64,000 nucleotides of DNA from Streptomyces sp. S3(2020) (GCF_013044505.1 NZ_JABERD010000016.1:17457-81456); one strand, 5' to 3'. Counted from the first letter of the stretch, positions 1-9,201 are shown. Made by a program: numbers and translations. The notes: generated from the letters alone by a model not told the origin.

Positions 1-12
1 CCGGGGTCTGAG

Positions 13-804
13 CTACAGGCTCGCTATGACCCGGTCCGCCAGGATGTAGACGTTCTCCTCGCCGCACGCGAAGGTCAGGGTGTACGCGCCCGACACTCCC
101 GAACCGCCCAGCAGTATCGGGGTCTCGCCCGCCGTCAGGGCCGCCGAGAGGCGCTCCGCCGTCTCCCGGTGCCCCGGGGTCATGCAGAGCGTGGTGCCGT
201 CGGCGAAGACATAGACGTCGAGGGTGCCCAGCGGGCCCGGGCGGACGTCGGCCAGCTCCACCCGGCCGGCGGCCAGTTCCTCAAGGGTGGCCACCGTGCG
301 CTCATGGTCGTTCACCACCGGCGACTGCACCGGGACGAAGTCCGGGTGGGAGGGGTGGCGGCGGCGGGCCGCGGCCAGCTCCGCGGAGTCCCCGGCGAAC
401 TCGTCGAAGTCGGCACTCGGCTCGGTGACCGGCTCCAGCGGCTCCAGGCCCACGAAATCGGCCTGCCGGGGCAGGAACAGCTCGCTGTCGGGCAGGCCGA
501 GCAGGGTCGGCGCGTCGGAGGCGTCACGGGCCTCCTGGGCAGCCCAGAACGCCCGCGCCTCGGCGAGCTCCCGCTCCCGTTCCTCGGCGAGGGCCTCGGC
601 CACGGCGGCCCGTATCTCAGCGGCGTCGGCGGAGTGGCGGGCGGCCGGTACGAGACCGTGCGCGGTGGCCGCGTTCGTCTTCGCAAGCTCGGTGTGCAGG
701 GCCGCGACCTGGCGGCGCAGCTGCAAGAGGGTGCGCAGGACGGCGACGGCCACGGCGCCCGTGGCGGCCGTGGTGACCAGCAAGGCGATCGGCATGGCGC
801 TCAC
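13..804 (-). CDS. Membrane-anchored coiled-coil protein of unknown function
   Basis: 263 residues from a GTG at 804, which has GGGAG seven bases upstream; an ATG three codons later is an alternative. A single hydrophobic segment (about residues 5-23) is followed by a coiled-coil-like, Glu/Ala/Arg-rich stretch (about 25-95). The remainder is a soluble region whose last third (about 170-263) looks like a compact domain with several Gly/Thr-rich turns and no catalytic motif that I recognise. The likely topology is an N-terminal membrane anchor with the rest in one compartment; the side is unclear. It is separated from its neighbour by 274 bases and seems to be transcribed alone. The family is not recognised and no function is proposed. 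Confidence 0.75.
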   Translation of the reverse strand: MSAMPIALLVTTAATGAVAVAVLRTLLQLRRQVAALHTELAKTNAATAHGLVPAARHSADAAEIRAAVAEALAEERERELAEARAFWAAQEARDASDAPTLLGLPDSELFLPRQADFVGLEPLEPVTEPSADFDEFAGDSAELAAARRRHPSHPDFVPVQSPVVNDHERTVATLEELAAGRVELADVRPGPLGTLDVYVFADGTTLCMTPGHRETAERLSAALTAGETPILLGGSGVSGAYTLTFACGEENVYILADRVIASL

Positions 805-950
805 TGACGTACTCCCGGTTCAAAGTCGACCCCCGACTTCCTACATCAGCTTGAAGGGCGGACTATCCCGCTGTCAGTGCGTAACGTCACGAAACGGGCA
901 GGACTTTGGGCCCGGGGTTTAGTGTGAGAACGGTTCTGACCTGCGTAAAT

Positions 951-964
951 CCCTTCGCGAAGGG
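951..964. repeat. 14-bp perfect palindrome in intergenic region
   Basis: CCCTTCGCGAAGGG is fully self-complementary. It lies in the 274-base gap between the 5' end of the coiled-coil protein gene and the 3' end of the thiolase gene. It could be an operator or a short hairpin. There is no further evidence for either. Confidence 0.35.
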
Positions 965-1002
965 AGATAGGTCACATCCTGGGGGAGATTGGATCACAAA
1001 AC

Positions 1003-1037
1003 GGCCCAGAACCCTTGTGGTTCAAGGGTTCTGGGCC
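1003..1037 (-). terminator. Rho-independent-type hairpin after the thiolase gene
   Basis: A perfect 15-bp stem (GGCCCAGAACCCTTG pairing with CAAGGGTTCTGGGCC) closes on a five-base loop, 41 bases beyond the thiolase stop codon. There is no long T tract, as is usual in Streptomyces. The stem is symmetric and could act on both strands. Confidence 0.85.
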
Positions 1038-1078
1038 CGAGCCTCACATGGAGTGCCCGTGCGAACACGGGCAGTTGG

Positions 1079-2299
1079 TCAGCTGAGGCGCTCGATGACC
1101 ATCGCCATGCCCTGGCCGCCGCCGACGCACATCGTCTCCAGACCGAACTGCTTGTCGTGGAACTGGAGGGAGTTGATGAGCGTGCCGGTGATGCGGGCGC
1201 CGGTCATGCCGAAGGGGTGGCCGACGGCGATGGCGCCGCCGTTGACGTTCAGCTTGTCCAGGTCGATGCCGAGGTCGCGGTAGGAGGGGATTACCTGGGC
1301 GGCGAACGCCTCGTTGATCTCGACCAGGTCGATGTCGTCGATGGTGAGGCCGGCGCGGCGCAGCGCCTGGTTGCTCGCCTCGACCGGGCCGAGACCCATG
1401 ATCTCGGGGGACAGGCCCGAGACGCCGGTCGACACGATGCGGGCGAGCGGGGTGAGGCCGAGCTCGCGGGCCTTGGTGTCGGACATGATGACGACCGCGG
1501 CGGCGCCGTCGTTGAGCGGGCAGCAGTTGCCGGCGGTGACGAGTCCGTCGGGGCGGAAGACCGGCTTCAGGCCGCCGACGGCCTCCAGGGTGACGCCGGC
1601 GCGCGGGCCGTCGTCCTTGCTGACCACCGTGCCGTCGGGCAGCGTGACCGGGGTGATCTCGCGCTCCCAGAAGCCGTTCTTGATGGCCTCTTCGGCGAGG
1701 TTCTGCGAGCGGACGCCGAACTCGTCCATGTCCTGGCGGGTGACGCCCTTGATGCGGGCGAGGTTCTCCGCGGTCTGGCCCATGCCGATGTAGGCGTCCG
1801 GGACGAGGCCGTCCTCGCGCGGGTCGTGCCAGGTCGTGCCCTCCTGGGCGGCGACTTCGAGGGTGCGGGCCTCGGCGTCGGCGAACAGCGGGTTGTGCGT
1901 GTCCGGGAGGCTGTCGGAGTTGCCCTTGGTGAAGCGGGAGACCATCTCGACACCGGCCGAGATGAAGACGTCGCCCTCACCGGCCTTGATGGCGTGCAGG
2001 GCCATGCGGGAGGTCTGGAGCGAGGAGGAGCAGTAGCGGGTGACCGTACAGCCGGGGAGGTGGTCCATCCCCATCTGCACGGCGACGATCCGGCCCAGGT
2101 TGTTCCCCTGCTCGCCACCCGGCAGACCGCACCCGAGGTGCAGGTCGTCGATGTCCCTCGGGTCCAGCTCCGGAACCTTGGCCAGGGCCGCCTGGATGAT
2201 CGTGGCGGTGAGGTCGTCCGGGCGGAGGTCCTTCAGTGAGCCCTTGAAGGCGCGGCCGATGGGGGAGCGGGCGGTCGAGACGATCACTGCTTCGGGCAT
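1079..2299 (-). CDS. Acetyl-CoA C-acetyltransferase (thiolase)
   Basis: 406 residues, the usual length for the family. It catalyses reversible condensation or thiolysis between acetyl-CoA and acyl-CoA in fatty acid or acetoacetyl-CoA metabolism, in the cytoplasm. The nucleophilic Cys is at position 90 in a YCSSSLQ motif. The C-terminal [12 protein letters not shown] motif carries the active-site His (about 361), and the acid/base Cys sits before GGGQG (about 391). The ATG at 2299 has GGAG six bases upstream. The gene is transcribed alone and ends in a strong hairpin. Degradative (FadA-like) and biosynthetic thiolases cannot be separated from sequence alone, because no partner FadB gene is nearby. 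Confidence 0.93.
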   Translation of the reverse strand: MPEAVIVSTARSPIGRAFKGSLKDLRPDDLTATIIQAALAKVPELDPRDIDDLHLGCGLPGGEQGNNLGRIVAVQMGMDHLPGCTVTRYCSSSLQTSRMALHAIKAGEGDVFISAGVEMVSRFTKGNSDSLPDTHNPLFADAEARTLEVAAQEGTTWHDPREDGLVPDAYIGMGQTAENLARIKGVTRQDMDEFGVRSQNLAEEAIKNGFWEREITPVTLPDGTVVSKDDGPRAGVTLEAVGGLKPVFRPDGLVTAGNCCPLNDGAAAVVIMSDTKARELGLTPLARIVSTGVSGLSPEIMGLGPVEASNQALRRAGLTIDDIDLVEINEAFAAQVIPSYRDLGIDLDKLNVNGGAIAVGHPFGMTGARITGTLINSLQFHDKQFGLETMCVGGGQGMAMVIERLS

Positions 2300-2495
2300 G
2301 ACGGCTCCAGAAAGGGGGCGGCGCGTAGCGCCTCGTTGAGGGGCGGTGGTCGGGCGACGGGTGGGAGTGCGGGTTCTTCCGGGCAGGGCTGGTTGGGAAG
2401 TTACCCGTACGTATGGGCGAGGTCACGGGTATGGGGGTGTGACCCTGACCGCAATTGTCTAAGCGCTTGCTTTCCTCGCTCCCGCCGGGGCGCGC

Positions 2496-3527
2496 TCAGG
2501 GCTGCACCGGGGCCCGCTCCGGCTCCGTCACCGACACCCGGCGCCGCTTCCTCCTCTTCAGCAGCGCCCACGGCCCCTTCGGACCCGTCGGCATCGCCGC
2601 CGTCACCTCGGTACCGGGGTCCGCCACCGCCTCCGCGGCGGCCCGCGCCACCGGCAGGAAACCCTCCCGACGCGAGACGTCCGGGCGCTCCTCCTCCGCC
2701 GGCCACAGACCCAGGGCCGCGCAGACCGTCGGGAGCATCGCCATCGCCGCGGTCGCGTAGCCCTCCGCCGAAGGGTGGTAGTTGTCGGGACCGAAGAGCT
2801 CACGGGGATTGGCCGCGAACTCCGGGCCGAGCAGATCGCCCAGCGACACCGTGCGCCCGCCCTGCTCCACCGTGCCGATCGTCTGCGCCGCCGCCAGCTG
2901 CCGCGAGGCCCGGCGCGCCAGCCAGCGCAAGGGCTGCTGGACCTGCTCGACCGTACCGAGATCGGGACAGGTGCCGACGACCACCTCGGCACCAGCCGTA
3001 CGCAGCCGCCGCACCGCCGCCGAGAGATGGCGGACCGAACGGGTGGGCGGCATGCGATGCGTGACATCGTTCGCCCCGATCATGATCACGCAGACGTCCG
3101 GCACCCGTCCGGGGTCCGCGAGGACGAGCGCGACCTGGCGGTCCAGATCGTCCGAGCGGGCACCTGGCAGCGCCACATTGCGCAGGTCCACCGGGCGCTC
3201 CGCCACCGCCGCGAGCCCCGAGGCCAGCAGTGCCCCCGGCGTCTGCCCCGACCGGCGCACACCCTGGCCCGCGGCCGTGGAGTCGCCCAGCATCGTCAGA
3301 CGCAGGGGAGGCTCACCCGGGGTGGAATACGACAGGCCATACAGTCCGTGCGCGCTCGGCACATGAGGCGACGGCCCGTTGCCGTTGCCCACCTGCCGCT
3401 TGGCCAGCCGCACCTCCGCCAGCAGCAGCCCCATGGCCGCCGCGCCCACCAGACCGATCCCGCCGCCGCCGTACGCCGCGCCGGCCGCGATCCGCCGGGC
3501 CACCCTCGCCCTCGACATGCTCGTCAT
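2496..3527 (-). CDS. SGNH/GDSL-family hydrolase, membrane-anchored
   Basis: 343 residues if the ATG at 3527 is used. This start has GGAGGTGG nine bases upstream and is preferred over an in-frame codon at 3563 that lacks a ribosome site. A basic N-terminus and one hydrophobic helix (about 18-38) suggest a signal anchor with an exported catalytic domain. Block I is LGDSTAAGQG with the nucleophilic Ser. The block III equivalent is MIGANDVTH with Gly/Asn of the oxyanion hole, and block V is DNYHPSAEGY with the Asp/His pair. The predicted activity is ester or acyl hydrolysis at the cell surface; the substrate is unknown. The last 40 residues are very basic and of low complexity. It is divergent from the cystathionine beta-synthase gene. 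Confidence 0.88.
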   Translation of the reverse strand: MTSMSRARVARRIAAGAAYGGGGIGLVGAAAMGLLLAEVRLAKRQVGNGNGPSPHVPSAHGLYGLSYSTPGEPPLRLTMLGDSTAAGQGVRRSGQTPGALLASGLAAVAERPVDLRNVALPGARSDDLDRQVALVLADPGRVPDVCVIMIGANDVTHRMPPTRSVRHLSAAVRRLRTAGAEVVVGTCPDLGTVEQVQQPLRWLARRASRQLAAAQTIGTVEQGGRTVSLGDLLGPEFAANPRELFGPDNYHPSAEGYATAAMAMLPTVCAALGLWPAEEERPDVSRREGFLPVARAAAEAVADPGTEVTAAMPTGPKGPWALLKRRKRRRVSVTEPERAPVQP

Positions 3528-3676
3528 TCGTCGCCGCCACCTCCGTGCTAGCCGTACAACCACTCCTTGCCCCGTACAGACGGTCGTCCAATCTCAACGG
3601 GGAGTGAACGACCGCTCCGGGCTTTAGGCTGGCTGAACCACTAAGACCACATCTTTTGCAGCATCCGGAGACAACG

Positions 3677-5065
3677 GTGCAATTCCACGACTCGATGATC
3701 AGCCTCGTCGGCAACACCCCGCTGCTGAGACTCAACAGCGTCACCAAGGGCATCCAGGCCACCGTCCTGGCCAAGGTGGAGTACTTCAACCCGGGCGGTT
3801 CCGTGAAGGACCGCATCGCCCTGCGCATGATCGAGGCGGCGGAGGAGAGCGGCGCGCTCAAGCCCGGAGGCACGATCGTCGAGCCGACCAGTGGCAACAC
3901 CGGGGTCGGCCTGGCCATCGTGGCCCAGCAGAAGGGGTACAAGTGCATCTTCGTGTGCCCCGACAAGGTGAGCACCGACAAGATCAACGTGATGCGGGCC
4001 TACGGGGCCGAGGTCGTCGTCTGCCCCACCGCCGTCGACCCCGAGCACCCGGACTCGTACTACAACGTCTCCGACCGCCTCGTCCGTGAGACCCCCGGCG
4101 CGTGGAAGCCCGACCAGTACTCCAACCCCAACAACCCGCTCTCCCACTACCACTCCACCGGCCCCGAGCTGTGGGAGCAGACGGAGGGGAAGATCACCCA
4201 CTTCGTCGCGGGCGTGGGCACGGGCGGCACCATCTCCGGCACCGGCCGCTATCTGAAGGACGCCAGCGGCGGCAAGGTCGAGGTCGTCGGCGCCGACCCC
4301 GAGGGGTCCGTGTACTCCGGCGGTTCCGGCCGTCCGTACCTCGTCGAGGGCGTCGGCGAGGACTTCTGGCCGACCGCCTACGACCGGAGCGTCGCCGACG
4401 AGATCGTCGCCGTCTCCGACAAGGACTCCTTCCAGATGACCCGCCGCCTGGCCAAGGAGGAGGGACTGCTGGTCGGTGGCTCCTGCGGGATGGCCGTCGT
4501 GGCGGCGCTGCGGGTCGCCGAGCGGCTCGGGCCCGACGACGTCGTCGTCGTGCTGCTGCCCGACAGCGGTCGCGGGTACCTCTCGAAGATCTTCAACGAC
4601 GAGTGGATGGCCGACTACGGCTTCCTGGAGGGCGAGGGTCCCAGCGCCCGCGTCGCCGACGTCCTCAACGACAAGGTGCACGGCGCCATCCCGTCCCTCG
4701 TCCACATGCACCCGGACGAGACCGTCGGGCAGGCCATCGAGGTGCTGCGCGAGTACGGCGTCTCGCAGATGCCGATCGTGAAGCCGGGCGCCGGTCACCC
4801 GGACGTCATGGCGGCGGAGGTCGTCGGGTCGGTCGTGGAGCGGGAGTTGCTCGACGCGCTGTTCGCCCAGCGGGCCTCGCTGGAGGACCCGCTGGAGAAG
4901 CACATGTCGGCGCCGCTGCCGCAGGTCGGCTCCGGCGAGCCCGTCGGCGACCTGATGACGGTCCTCGGCACCGCGGACGCGGCGATCGTCCTCGTCGAGG
5001 GCAAGCCGACCGGTGTGGTCAGCCGGCAGGACCTGCTGGCCTTCCTCGCCAAGGGCGCGAAGTGA
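3677..5065 (+). CDS. cbs: Cystathionine beta-synthase
   Basis: Condenses serine (or O-acetylserine) with homocysteine to give cystathionine in reverse transsulfuration; PLP enzyme, cytoplasmic. The start chosen is the GTG at 3677 because CCGGAG lies six bases before it; an in-frame TTG at 3656 has no ribosome site. This gives 462 residues. The fold-type II PLP domain (1 to about 320) shows the PLP Lys in GGSVKDR (about 44), the PTSGNTG substrate loop and the GVGTGGTISG phosphate-binding loop. Two CBS domains follow (about 330-455). The SerXxxGly loop and the C-terminal regulatory module favour cystathionine beta-synthase over cysteine synthase. The gene is single and followed by a large hairpin. 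Confidence 0.93.
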   Translation: MQFHDSMISLVGNTPLLRLNSVTKGIQATVLAKVEYFNPGGSVKDRIALRMIEAAEESGALKPGGTIVEPTSGNTGVGLAIVAQQKGYKCIFVCPDKVSTDKINVMRAYGAEVVVCPTAVDPEHPDSYYNVSDRLVRETPGAWKPDQYSNPNNPLSHYHSTGPELWEQTEGKITHFVAGVGTGGTISGTGRYLKDASGGKVEVVGADPEGSVYSGGSGRPYLVEGVGEDFWPTAYDRSVADEIVAVSDKDSFQMTRRLAKEEGLLVGGSCGMAVVAALRVAERLGPDDVVVVLLPDSGRGYLSKIFNDEWMADYGFLEGEGPSARVADVLNDKVHGAIPSLVHMHPDETVGQAIEVLREYGVSQMPIVKPGAGHPDVMAAEVVGSVVERELLDALFAQRASLEDPLEKHMSAPLPQVGSGEPVGDLMTVLGTADAAIVLVEGKPTGVVSRQDLLAFLAKGAK

Positions 5066-5333
5066 CGGTGAACGTCCGGTGAACCGGGGGCACGGCAGGC
5101 GGACTTCCGTTTGCCTACCGAAGTGGTGGACTTCGCGGAAGTGGTACGAGCGTGTCACGTCCACGCAGCACACGCTTAACACGGGTCCGGCACATTAGGG
5201 GGTGTCGGCAGGGCGGGAGCGGCTCCCCGCCCAGGCCGGCACCAAAACGGCGTCACAGGACCTCCGGAGCGGCTCCCGGACCTCCACAGACGCCTGGACG
5301 CGAGGCCCGGCCCTGACCCGGTCAGCGTCCCTC

Positions 5334-5386
5334 GCGGGGACCGCCGTCGTCCCGCCCCCCGGTAACGGGGGTGCGGCGGTCCCCGC
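5334..5386. terminator. Two-tier bidirectional hairpin between converging genes
   Basis: The 13-bp outer stem GCGGGGACCGCCG / CGGCGGTCCCCGC encloses an inner CCCCCG-GTAA-CGGGGG hairpin. It lies in the 334-base gap between the convergent cystathionine beta-synthase and XRE-regulator genes, so it can serve both. Nothing else was found in that gap (5066-5399); the short open frames there have no ribosome sites. Confidence 0.75.
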
Positions 5387-5399
5387 GCACAGCTTCTCC

Positions 5400-6227
5400 C
5401 TACGCGCCCGTACTGGCCCAACTCCCCAGCAGCGCAAGCCTCTCCGCCGTCTCCGACCCCGGCTCCGGTGTGTACACCACGAGCGTCTGGTCCGGGGCCT
5501 CCGGGAGGACCAGTGACTCGTAGGGGAGGGTCAGCAGACCCGCCACCGGATGCCGGACGCGCTTCACGCCGTACATGCACGCCCTCACCTGATGGTCGGC
5601 CCACAGACGGCGGAAGTCCTCGCTCTTGAGGGAGAGTTCGCCGACCAGCTCGCGCAGGACGGGGTCGTCGGGACGGGCGCCCGCGCTCAGACGGAGGTGG
5701 GCGACGGTCTGGGCGGCCACCGCGGCGAAGTCGGGGTAGAGATCGCGGCCCCCGGGCTCCAGGAAGAGCTGGCGGACGATGTTGCGCCGGGCGGGAGCCA
5801 TCCGGCTGAGGCCGAGCAGGGCGTCGCCGAGCGCGTTCCAGGCCAGGACCTCCATACCGGGGCCGAGGACGAAGGCCGGGGTGCGCTCCATGCTGTCCAG
5901 CAGCAGCTGCACGCCGGGGCGGACGCGGGGCGCGGACCGGCGGCGCCCGCCCTTCTTCGGCGGCCGGGCCACCGCCAGCAGATAGGCGTGCTCGGTCTCG
6001 TCCATGCGCAGTACGCGCGCGATCGCGTCCAGGACGGCATCGGACACACTCGGGCCCCTGCCCTGTTCCAGACGGATGTAGTAGTCGACGCTCACACCCG
6101 CCAGCTGCGCCACCTCCTCCCGGCGCAGACCGGGTACGCGGCGCCGCCCGTGCGAGGCCAGCCCCACCTCGTCCGGCTGGATACGGCCGCGGCGCGAGCG
6201 CAGAAAGTCTCCGAGGTCCCCGTCCAT
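5400..6227 (-). CDS. XRE-family regulator with MmyB-type ligand-binding domain
   Basis: 275 residues. An N-terminal helix-turn-helix (about 35-65, with LRREEVAQLAGVSVDYY and an LEQGRG helix end) is followed by the PAS-like MmyB domain (about 105-270, with HLR...D..L..LV.ELS..S..F..LW..H.V motifs). Such proteins are DNA-binding regulators that often sit next to, and control, a short-chain dehydrogenase gene; they are thought to sense fatty acids or similar hydrophobic ligands. Here the gene is divergent from an SDR gene across a 153-base spacer containing an ACCCAGG/CCTGGGT inverted repeat. Control of the SDR gene is inferred from this layout. Confidence 0.9.
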   Translation of the reverse strand: MDGDLGDFLRSRRGRIQPDEVGLASHGRRRVPGLRREEVAQLAGVSVDYYIRLEQGRGPSVSDAVLDAIARVLRMDETEHAYLLAVARPPKKGGRRRSAPRVRPGVQLLLDSMERTPAFVLGPGMEVLAWNALGDALLGLSRMAPARRNIVRQLFLEPGGRDLYPDFAAVAAQTVAHLRLSAGARPDDPVLRELVGELSLKSEDFRRLWADHQVRACMYGVKRVRHPVAGLLTLPYESLVLPEAPDQTLVVYTPEPGSETAERLALLGSWASTGA

Positions 6228-6274
6228 GGGTTCGATCGTAGGGGAGCGGCGGGATCCGAACCTGGTACTGGCAG

Positions 6275-6299
6275 ACCCAGGAAAAGCTCATCCCTGGGT
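6275..6299. promoter_or_regulatory. Candidate operator between XRE regulator and SDR gene
   Basis: Inverted repeat ACCCAGG-N11-CCTGGGT in the shared promoter spacer. A related CCTGGTACTGG stretch lies just to its left (about 6261-6271), so half-sites of the form CC(T/A)GG recur. The position suits a site for the divergently encoded regulator; no promoter hexamers could be assigned with confidence. Confidence 0.4.
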
Positions 6300-6380
6300 A
6301 GCCGGGGCGGGGCGGCGCAGGGTGGTCGGTGCCGCCGGGCGAGTGCCCCGGCGGACTCCCGACACTCAAGGAGCACCGCG

Positions 6381-7142
6381 ATGTCGTACGAGAATCTGGC
6401 CGGCCGCACCGCTGTCGTCACCGGCGCCGCGAGCGGGATCGGCGAGGCCGTGGCCGTGCTGCTCGCCGCGCAGGGGGCGAGGGTCGCGCTGCTCGCCCGG
6501 CGCGGGGAGCGGCTGGAGGCCGTCGCCGGGAAGATCCGGGCGAACGGCGGGCAGGCGCTGGCCGTGGTCGCGGACATCACCGACGCCGCGTCCGTCGACG
6601 CGGCCGTCACACGGGTTCACGGCGCCTTCGGGGCGGTCGACCTGGTCGTCAACAACGCCGGTGTCATGCTGCCCAACCCCGTCGACGACGGTCGTATCGA
6701 CGAGTGGCAGCGGATGATCGACACCAATCTCACCGGGGCGCTGCGGGTGATCCGCGCCTTCGGCGCGGACCTGGTGGGCGCCGCTCGGGACGGGCGGACC
6801 GCGGACCTGGTGAACATCTCGTCCGTCGGCGCGCACATCCCGTTCCCCACCTACGCGGTGTACGGGGCGACCAAGGCCGCGCTCACCTATCTCTCCCAGT
6901 CCCTGCGCACCGAGTTCGGGCCGCGGGACGTCCGGGTCACCAACATCGAGCCGGGGCTGACGGAGACCGAGCTCGCCTCGCACATCGACAACGACGGTCT
7001 GCGGGACCAGGTCGGCGGGATGATCGAGTCGGTGGGCCTGCTGGCCGCGGAGGAGATCGCCGACGTGGTGGCGTACGTCGGCAGCCGGCCCCGGCACGTC
7101 AACCTGCGCCAGATCATGGTGCTGCCGACCCGGCAGGCGTGA
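6381..7142 (+). CDS. Short-chain dehydrogenase/reductase (classical SDR)
   Basis: 253 residues from an ATG with AAGGAG eight bases upstream. The Rossmann glycine motif TGAASGIG (about 13-20) binds NAD(P)H. The NNAG motif follows strand 4. The catalytic Tyr161 and Lys165 are in YGATK, with the catalytic Ser in NISSVG upstream. The product is a cytoplasmic oxidoreductase of unknown substrate. Pairing with the divergent MmyB-type regulator suggests inducible expression by a hydrophobic or electrophilic compound. The residues around the acidic cofactor-discriminating position (ARRGERLE) suggest NADP, by family knowledge only. Confidence 0.92.
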   Translation: MSYENLAGRTAVVTGAASGIGEAVAVLLAAQGARVALLARRGERLEAVAGKIRANGGQALAVVADITDAASVDAAVTRVHGAFGAVDLVVNNAGVMLPNPVDDGRIDEWQRMIDTNLTGALRVIRAFGADLVGAARDGRTADLVNISSVGAHIPFPTYAVYGATKAALTYLSQSLRTEFGPRDVRVTNIEPGLTETELASHIDNDGLRDQVGGMIESVGLLAAEEIADVVAYVGSRPRHVNLRQIMVLPTRQA

Positions 7143-7151
7143 GCCGCCCGG

Positions 7152-7592
7152 TCAGTCCTCCCAGGCGTCGTCGCCCTTGTGATGGCGGTGGCGCCTGCCC
7201 CGGAAGAGCTCCGGGTTGGTGCGCACCGCCTGGAAGGCGTTCACGCCCACGATGCCGGCCCAGGCGACCAGCAGGCCCGGCAGATGGGCGACGCCGCCGC
7301 CGATCGCGGACAGCGGGATCGCCAGGACCAGGGAGACGATGCCGAAGCCGAAGCGCTCCCCCCAGGAGTCCGTCGGCTTCGGCGACCGGGAGCCCCGGGC
7401 CACCACCATCTGCTGCTCGGCCATCTGCCGGCGCACCCGGCGCTCCACCGCGCCGTCGATGCGCTGGTCGACCTTCTCCAGGAAGGAGTCGACCAGCGCG
7501 GACTCGTACTCCTCGCCCAGTTCCCTGCGTGCCTGAAGGGTGGCGTCGAGTTCCTTCTTCAGTTCGGCGTCCCGCGCGTCCATTCCGCTCAT
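7152..7592 (-). CDS. Small membrane protein with N-terminal coiled coil
   Basis: 146 residues from the ATG at 7592 (MSGMDARDAEL). Longer in-frame starts would add a non-conserved leader and were not used. The first 60 residues are charged and probably coiled coil (EKVDQRIDGAVERRV). A hydrophobic hairpin of two membrane segments follows (about 90-132, rich in Gly/Ala/Leu), then a His/Arg-rich tail. I know this arrangement from actinobacterial integral membrane proteins without an assigned role. It is not coupled to the neighbours (9 bases after the convergent SDR stop). Confidence 0.75.
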   Translation of the reverse strand: MSGMDARDAELKKELDATLQARRELGEEYESALVDSFLEKVDQRIDGAVERRVRRQMAEQQMVVARGSRSPKPTDSWGERFGFGIVSLVLAIPLSAIGGGVAHLPGLLVAWAGIVGVNAFQAVRTNPELFRGRRHRHHKGDDAWED

Positions 7593-7673
7593 GGAATCCA
7601 AGCTAGGCAGCGCCGACGCCTGCCGCACTGGGGATAGCCCCCCTGTTCGTGGTCGGGATCCCCGGGACCGGGT

Positions 7674-8111
7674 TCAGGGGAGGAGGGAGACGAGGCCGGT
7701 GCCGAGGTCGAGGCGGGCGGCCGCCACATGGGCTCCGTGGAACGCCGGGTCCGCGCGGATCGCGTCCCGTACCCAGGCCGTGTGGGCCGTCATCGTGTGC
7801 TCGGCCCAGTCGCCGGGCAGGGCGCGGGTGCGGCGGGCGGACGGGGTGATCTCGTCCACCAGCAGGCTCAGATGGCCGGGGACGGGCGCGCCGGTGCGCA
7901 CGTGCTCCAGGGTCGCCGCGACGGCCCCGCAGCGCTCGTGGCCGAGCACCAGCACCAGCGGGATGCGCAGTTCCTCGACGCCGTACTGGACGGACGCGAG
8001 CACCGCCTCGTCGAGGACCTGGCCGGCCGTCCTTGTGCACAGCAGGTCGCCGAGGCCCTGGTCGAAGACCAGCTCGGGCGGGACCCGGGAGTCGACGCAG
8101 CCGACGATCAC
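7674..8111 (-). pseudogene. Beta-class carbonic anhydrase, 5'-truncated or frameshifted
   Basis: The reading frame holds the beta-carbonic anhydrase core. CVDSR carries the first zinc Cys and the Asp/Arg dyad, and LGHERCGAV carries the zinc His and second Cys, as does the diagnostic PPELVFDQGLGDLLCTRTAG block. The family normally has about 40-60 residues before CxDSR; here the frame has no ATG, GTG or TTG further upstream than a GTG only four codons before it. An ATG with a good GAGGA site exists at about 8156, but it is in another frame that stops after 15 codons, so a one-base change would be needed to join them. The C-terminus is also short. It may be a decaying gene, a non-canonical start or a sequencing error. 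Confidence 0.6.
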
Positions 8112-8258
8112 CGCGAAGGGGTGCCGCGCGGCCGCCGGGAGAGGGCGGTGGCCATGACGTGTCCTCAGGAGTCGTACGGGTAGCGCTCGATCACCTTGCG
8201 TACCCGTTTAACGACTCTTGGCGGATTCCTCGTCAGATCATCGACGGTTCACTCCGGT

Positions 8259-9191
8259 TCATTTCGCCAGCCCGTGCTGTGCCGCGTACGCGTTCGCCAC
8301 GTCCTCCGGGTCCTTCTTGTCCTTGTCCACCTGGCGGTTGAGCTCGGTGAGCTGGGCGGTGGTGAGGACGTTGCCGAGGCGGGCGAGGGCCTTGCGGACC
8401 GTGGAGTCGGCCTTGCGGTCGGCGATGAGCGGGACGACGTGCTGTCCGGGGATGAGGTTCTTGGGGTCGGTCAGCACCACCCAGTCGTTGGCCTGGATGT
8501 CGGTGTCGGTGGTGAAGAGGTTCGCCACGTCCACGTCGCCCTTCTTCAGGGCGCCCTTGACCAGCGGCCCCGAGGAGTCCAGCGACTTGAACTCCTTGAA
8601 CTCGACGCCGTACACGTCCTTGAGCCCCACGACACCCACCTGACGCTTCTTCACCTCCGGCGCCGCGCCGATGACCAGCTTGCCGTTCTGCTTGCGCAGG
8701 TCTGCGAGGGAGGTCAGGCCGTACTTCCGCGCCGTCTCCTGGGTGACGACGAAGGCGTCGGAGTCCTCGGCCATGCCGTACGGCAGCACCTGGAGCCCGG
8801 CGGGGAGCGCGACGGCGAGGGCGTTCTGCATCTCGCCCTCCTCGGTGGCCGTGGCCTTCGGGTCGAGGTAGTGCAGGAGGGCGCCCTGGTACTCGGGCAG
8901 CAGGTCGATGTCGCCGCCCTTGAGGGCGGGGATGAGGATCTCGCGGGTGCCGAGGTTGGGGCGGACCTTCACCTTCACGCCGGCCGCCTCCAGGACGGCC
9001 GCGTAGAGGTAGCCCAGCACCTGGTTCTCGGTGAAGTTGGCCGTGCCGATGGTGACTCCGTCCTTGCTGGAGCCGCCGCCACCGGTGCCGGAGCCGCCGC
9101 CGTCGAGCGAGGTGATGCCGCCCGAGCAGGCGGTCAGTACGGGGACGGAGGCCGCTGCGAAGAGGCCGCCGAGGAGAGTGCGTCGGTTCAT
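8259..9191 (-). CDS. opuCC: Osmoprotectant ABC transporter substrate-binding lipoprotein
   Basis: 310 residues. The N-terminus has a twin-arginine-like basic start (MNRRTLL), a hydrophobic stretch and the lipobox LTAC, so the mature protein is lipid-anchored outside the membrane. The OpuAC/ProX-like domain contains GTANFTENQVLGYLYA near the N-terminus and alternating lobes typical of the quaternary-amine binding family (glycine betaine, choline, carnitine, proline betaine). It is the last gene of a four-gene operon, ten bases after the permease. Which osmolyte it prefers cannot be read from the sequence. Confidence 0.9.
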   Translation of the reverse strand: MNRRTLLGGLFAAASVPVLTACSGGITSLDGGGSGTGGGGSSKDGVTIGTANFTENQVLGYLYAAVLEAAGVKVKVRPNLGTREILIPALKGGDIDLLPEYQGALLHYLDPKATATEEGEMQNALAVALPAGLQVLPYGMAEDSDAFVVTQETARKYGLTSLADLRKQNGKLVIGAAPEVKKRQVGVVGLKDVYGVEFKEFKSLDSSGPLVKGALKKGDVDVANLFTTDTDIQANDWVVLTDPKNLIPGQHVVPLIADRKADSTVRKALARLGNVLTTAQLTELNRQVDKDKKDPEDVANAYAAQHGLAK

Positions 9192-9201
9192 CGAGGGGTC
9201 C

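Noticed and set aside
8170..8258. A short frame ending KVIERYPYDS just upstream of the carbonic anhydrase
   Set aside because: It reads like protein, but has no start codon with a ribosome site and only about 26 codons between stops. It is not supported as a gene.
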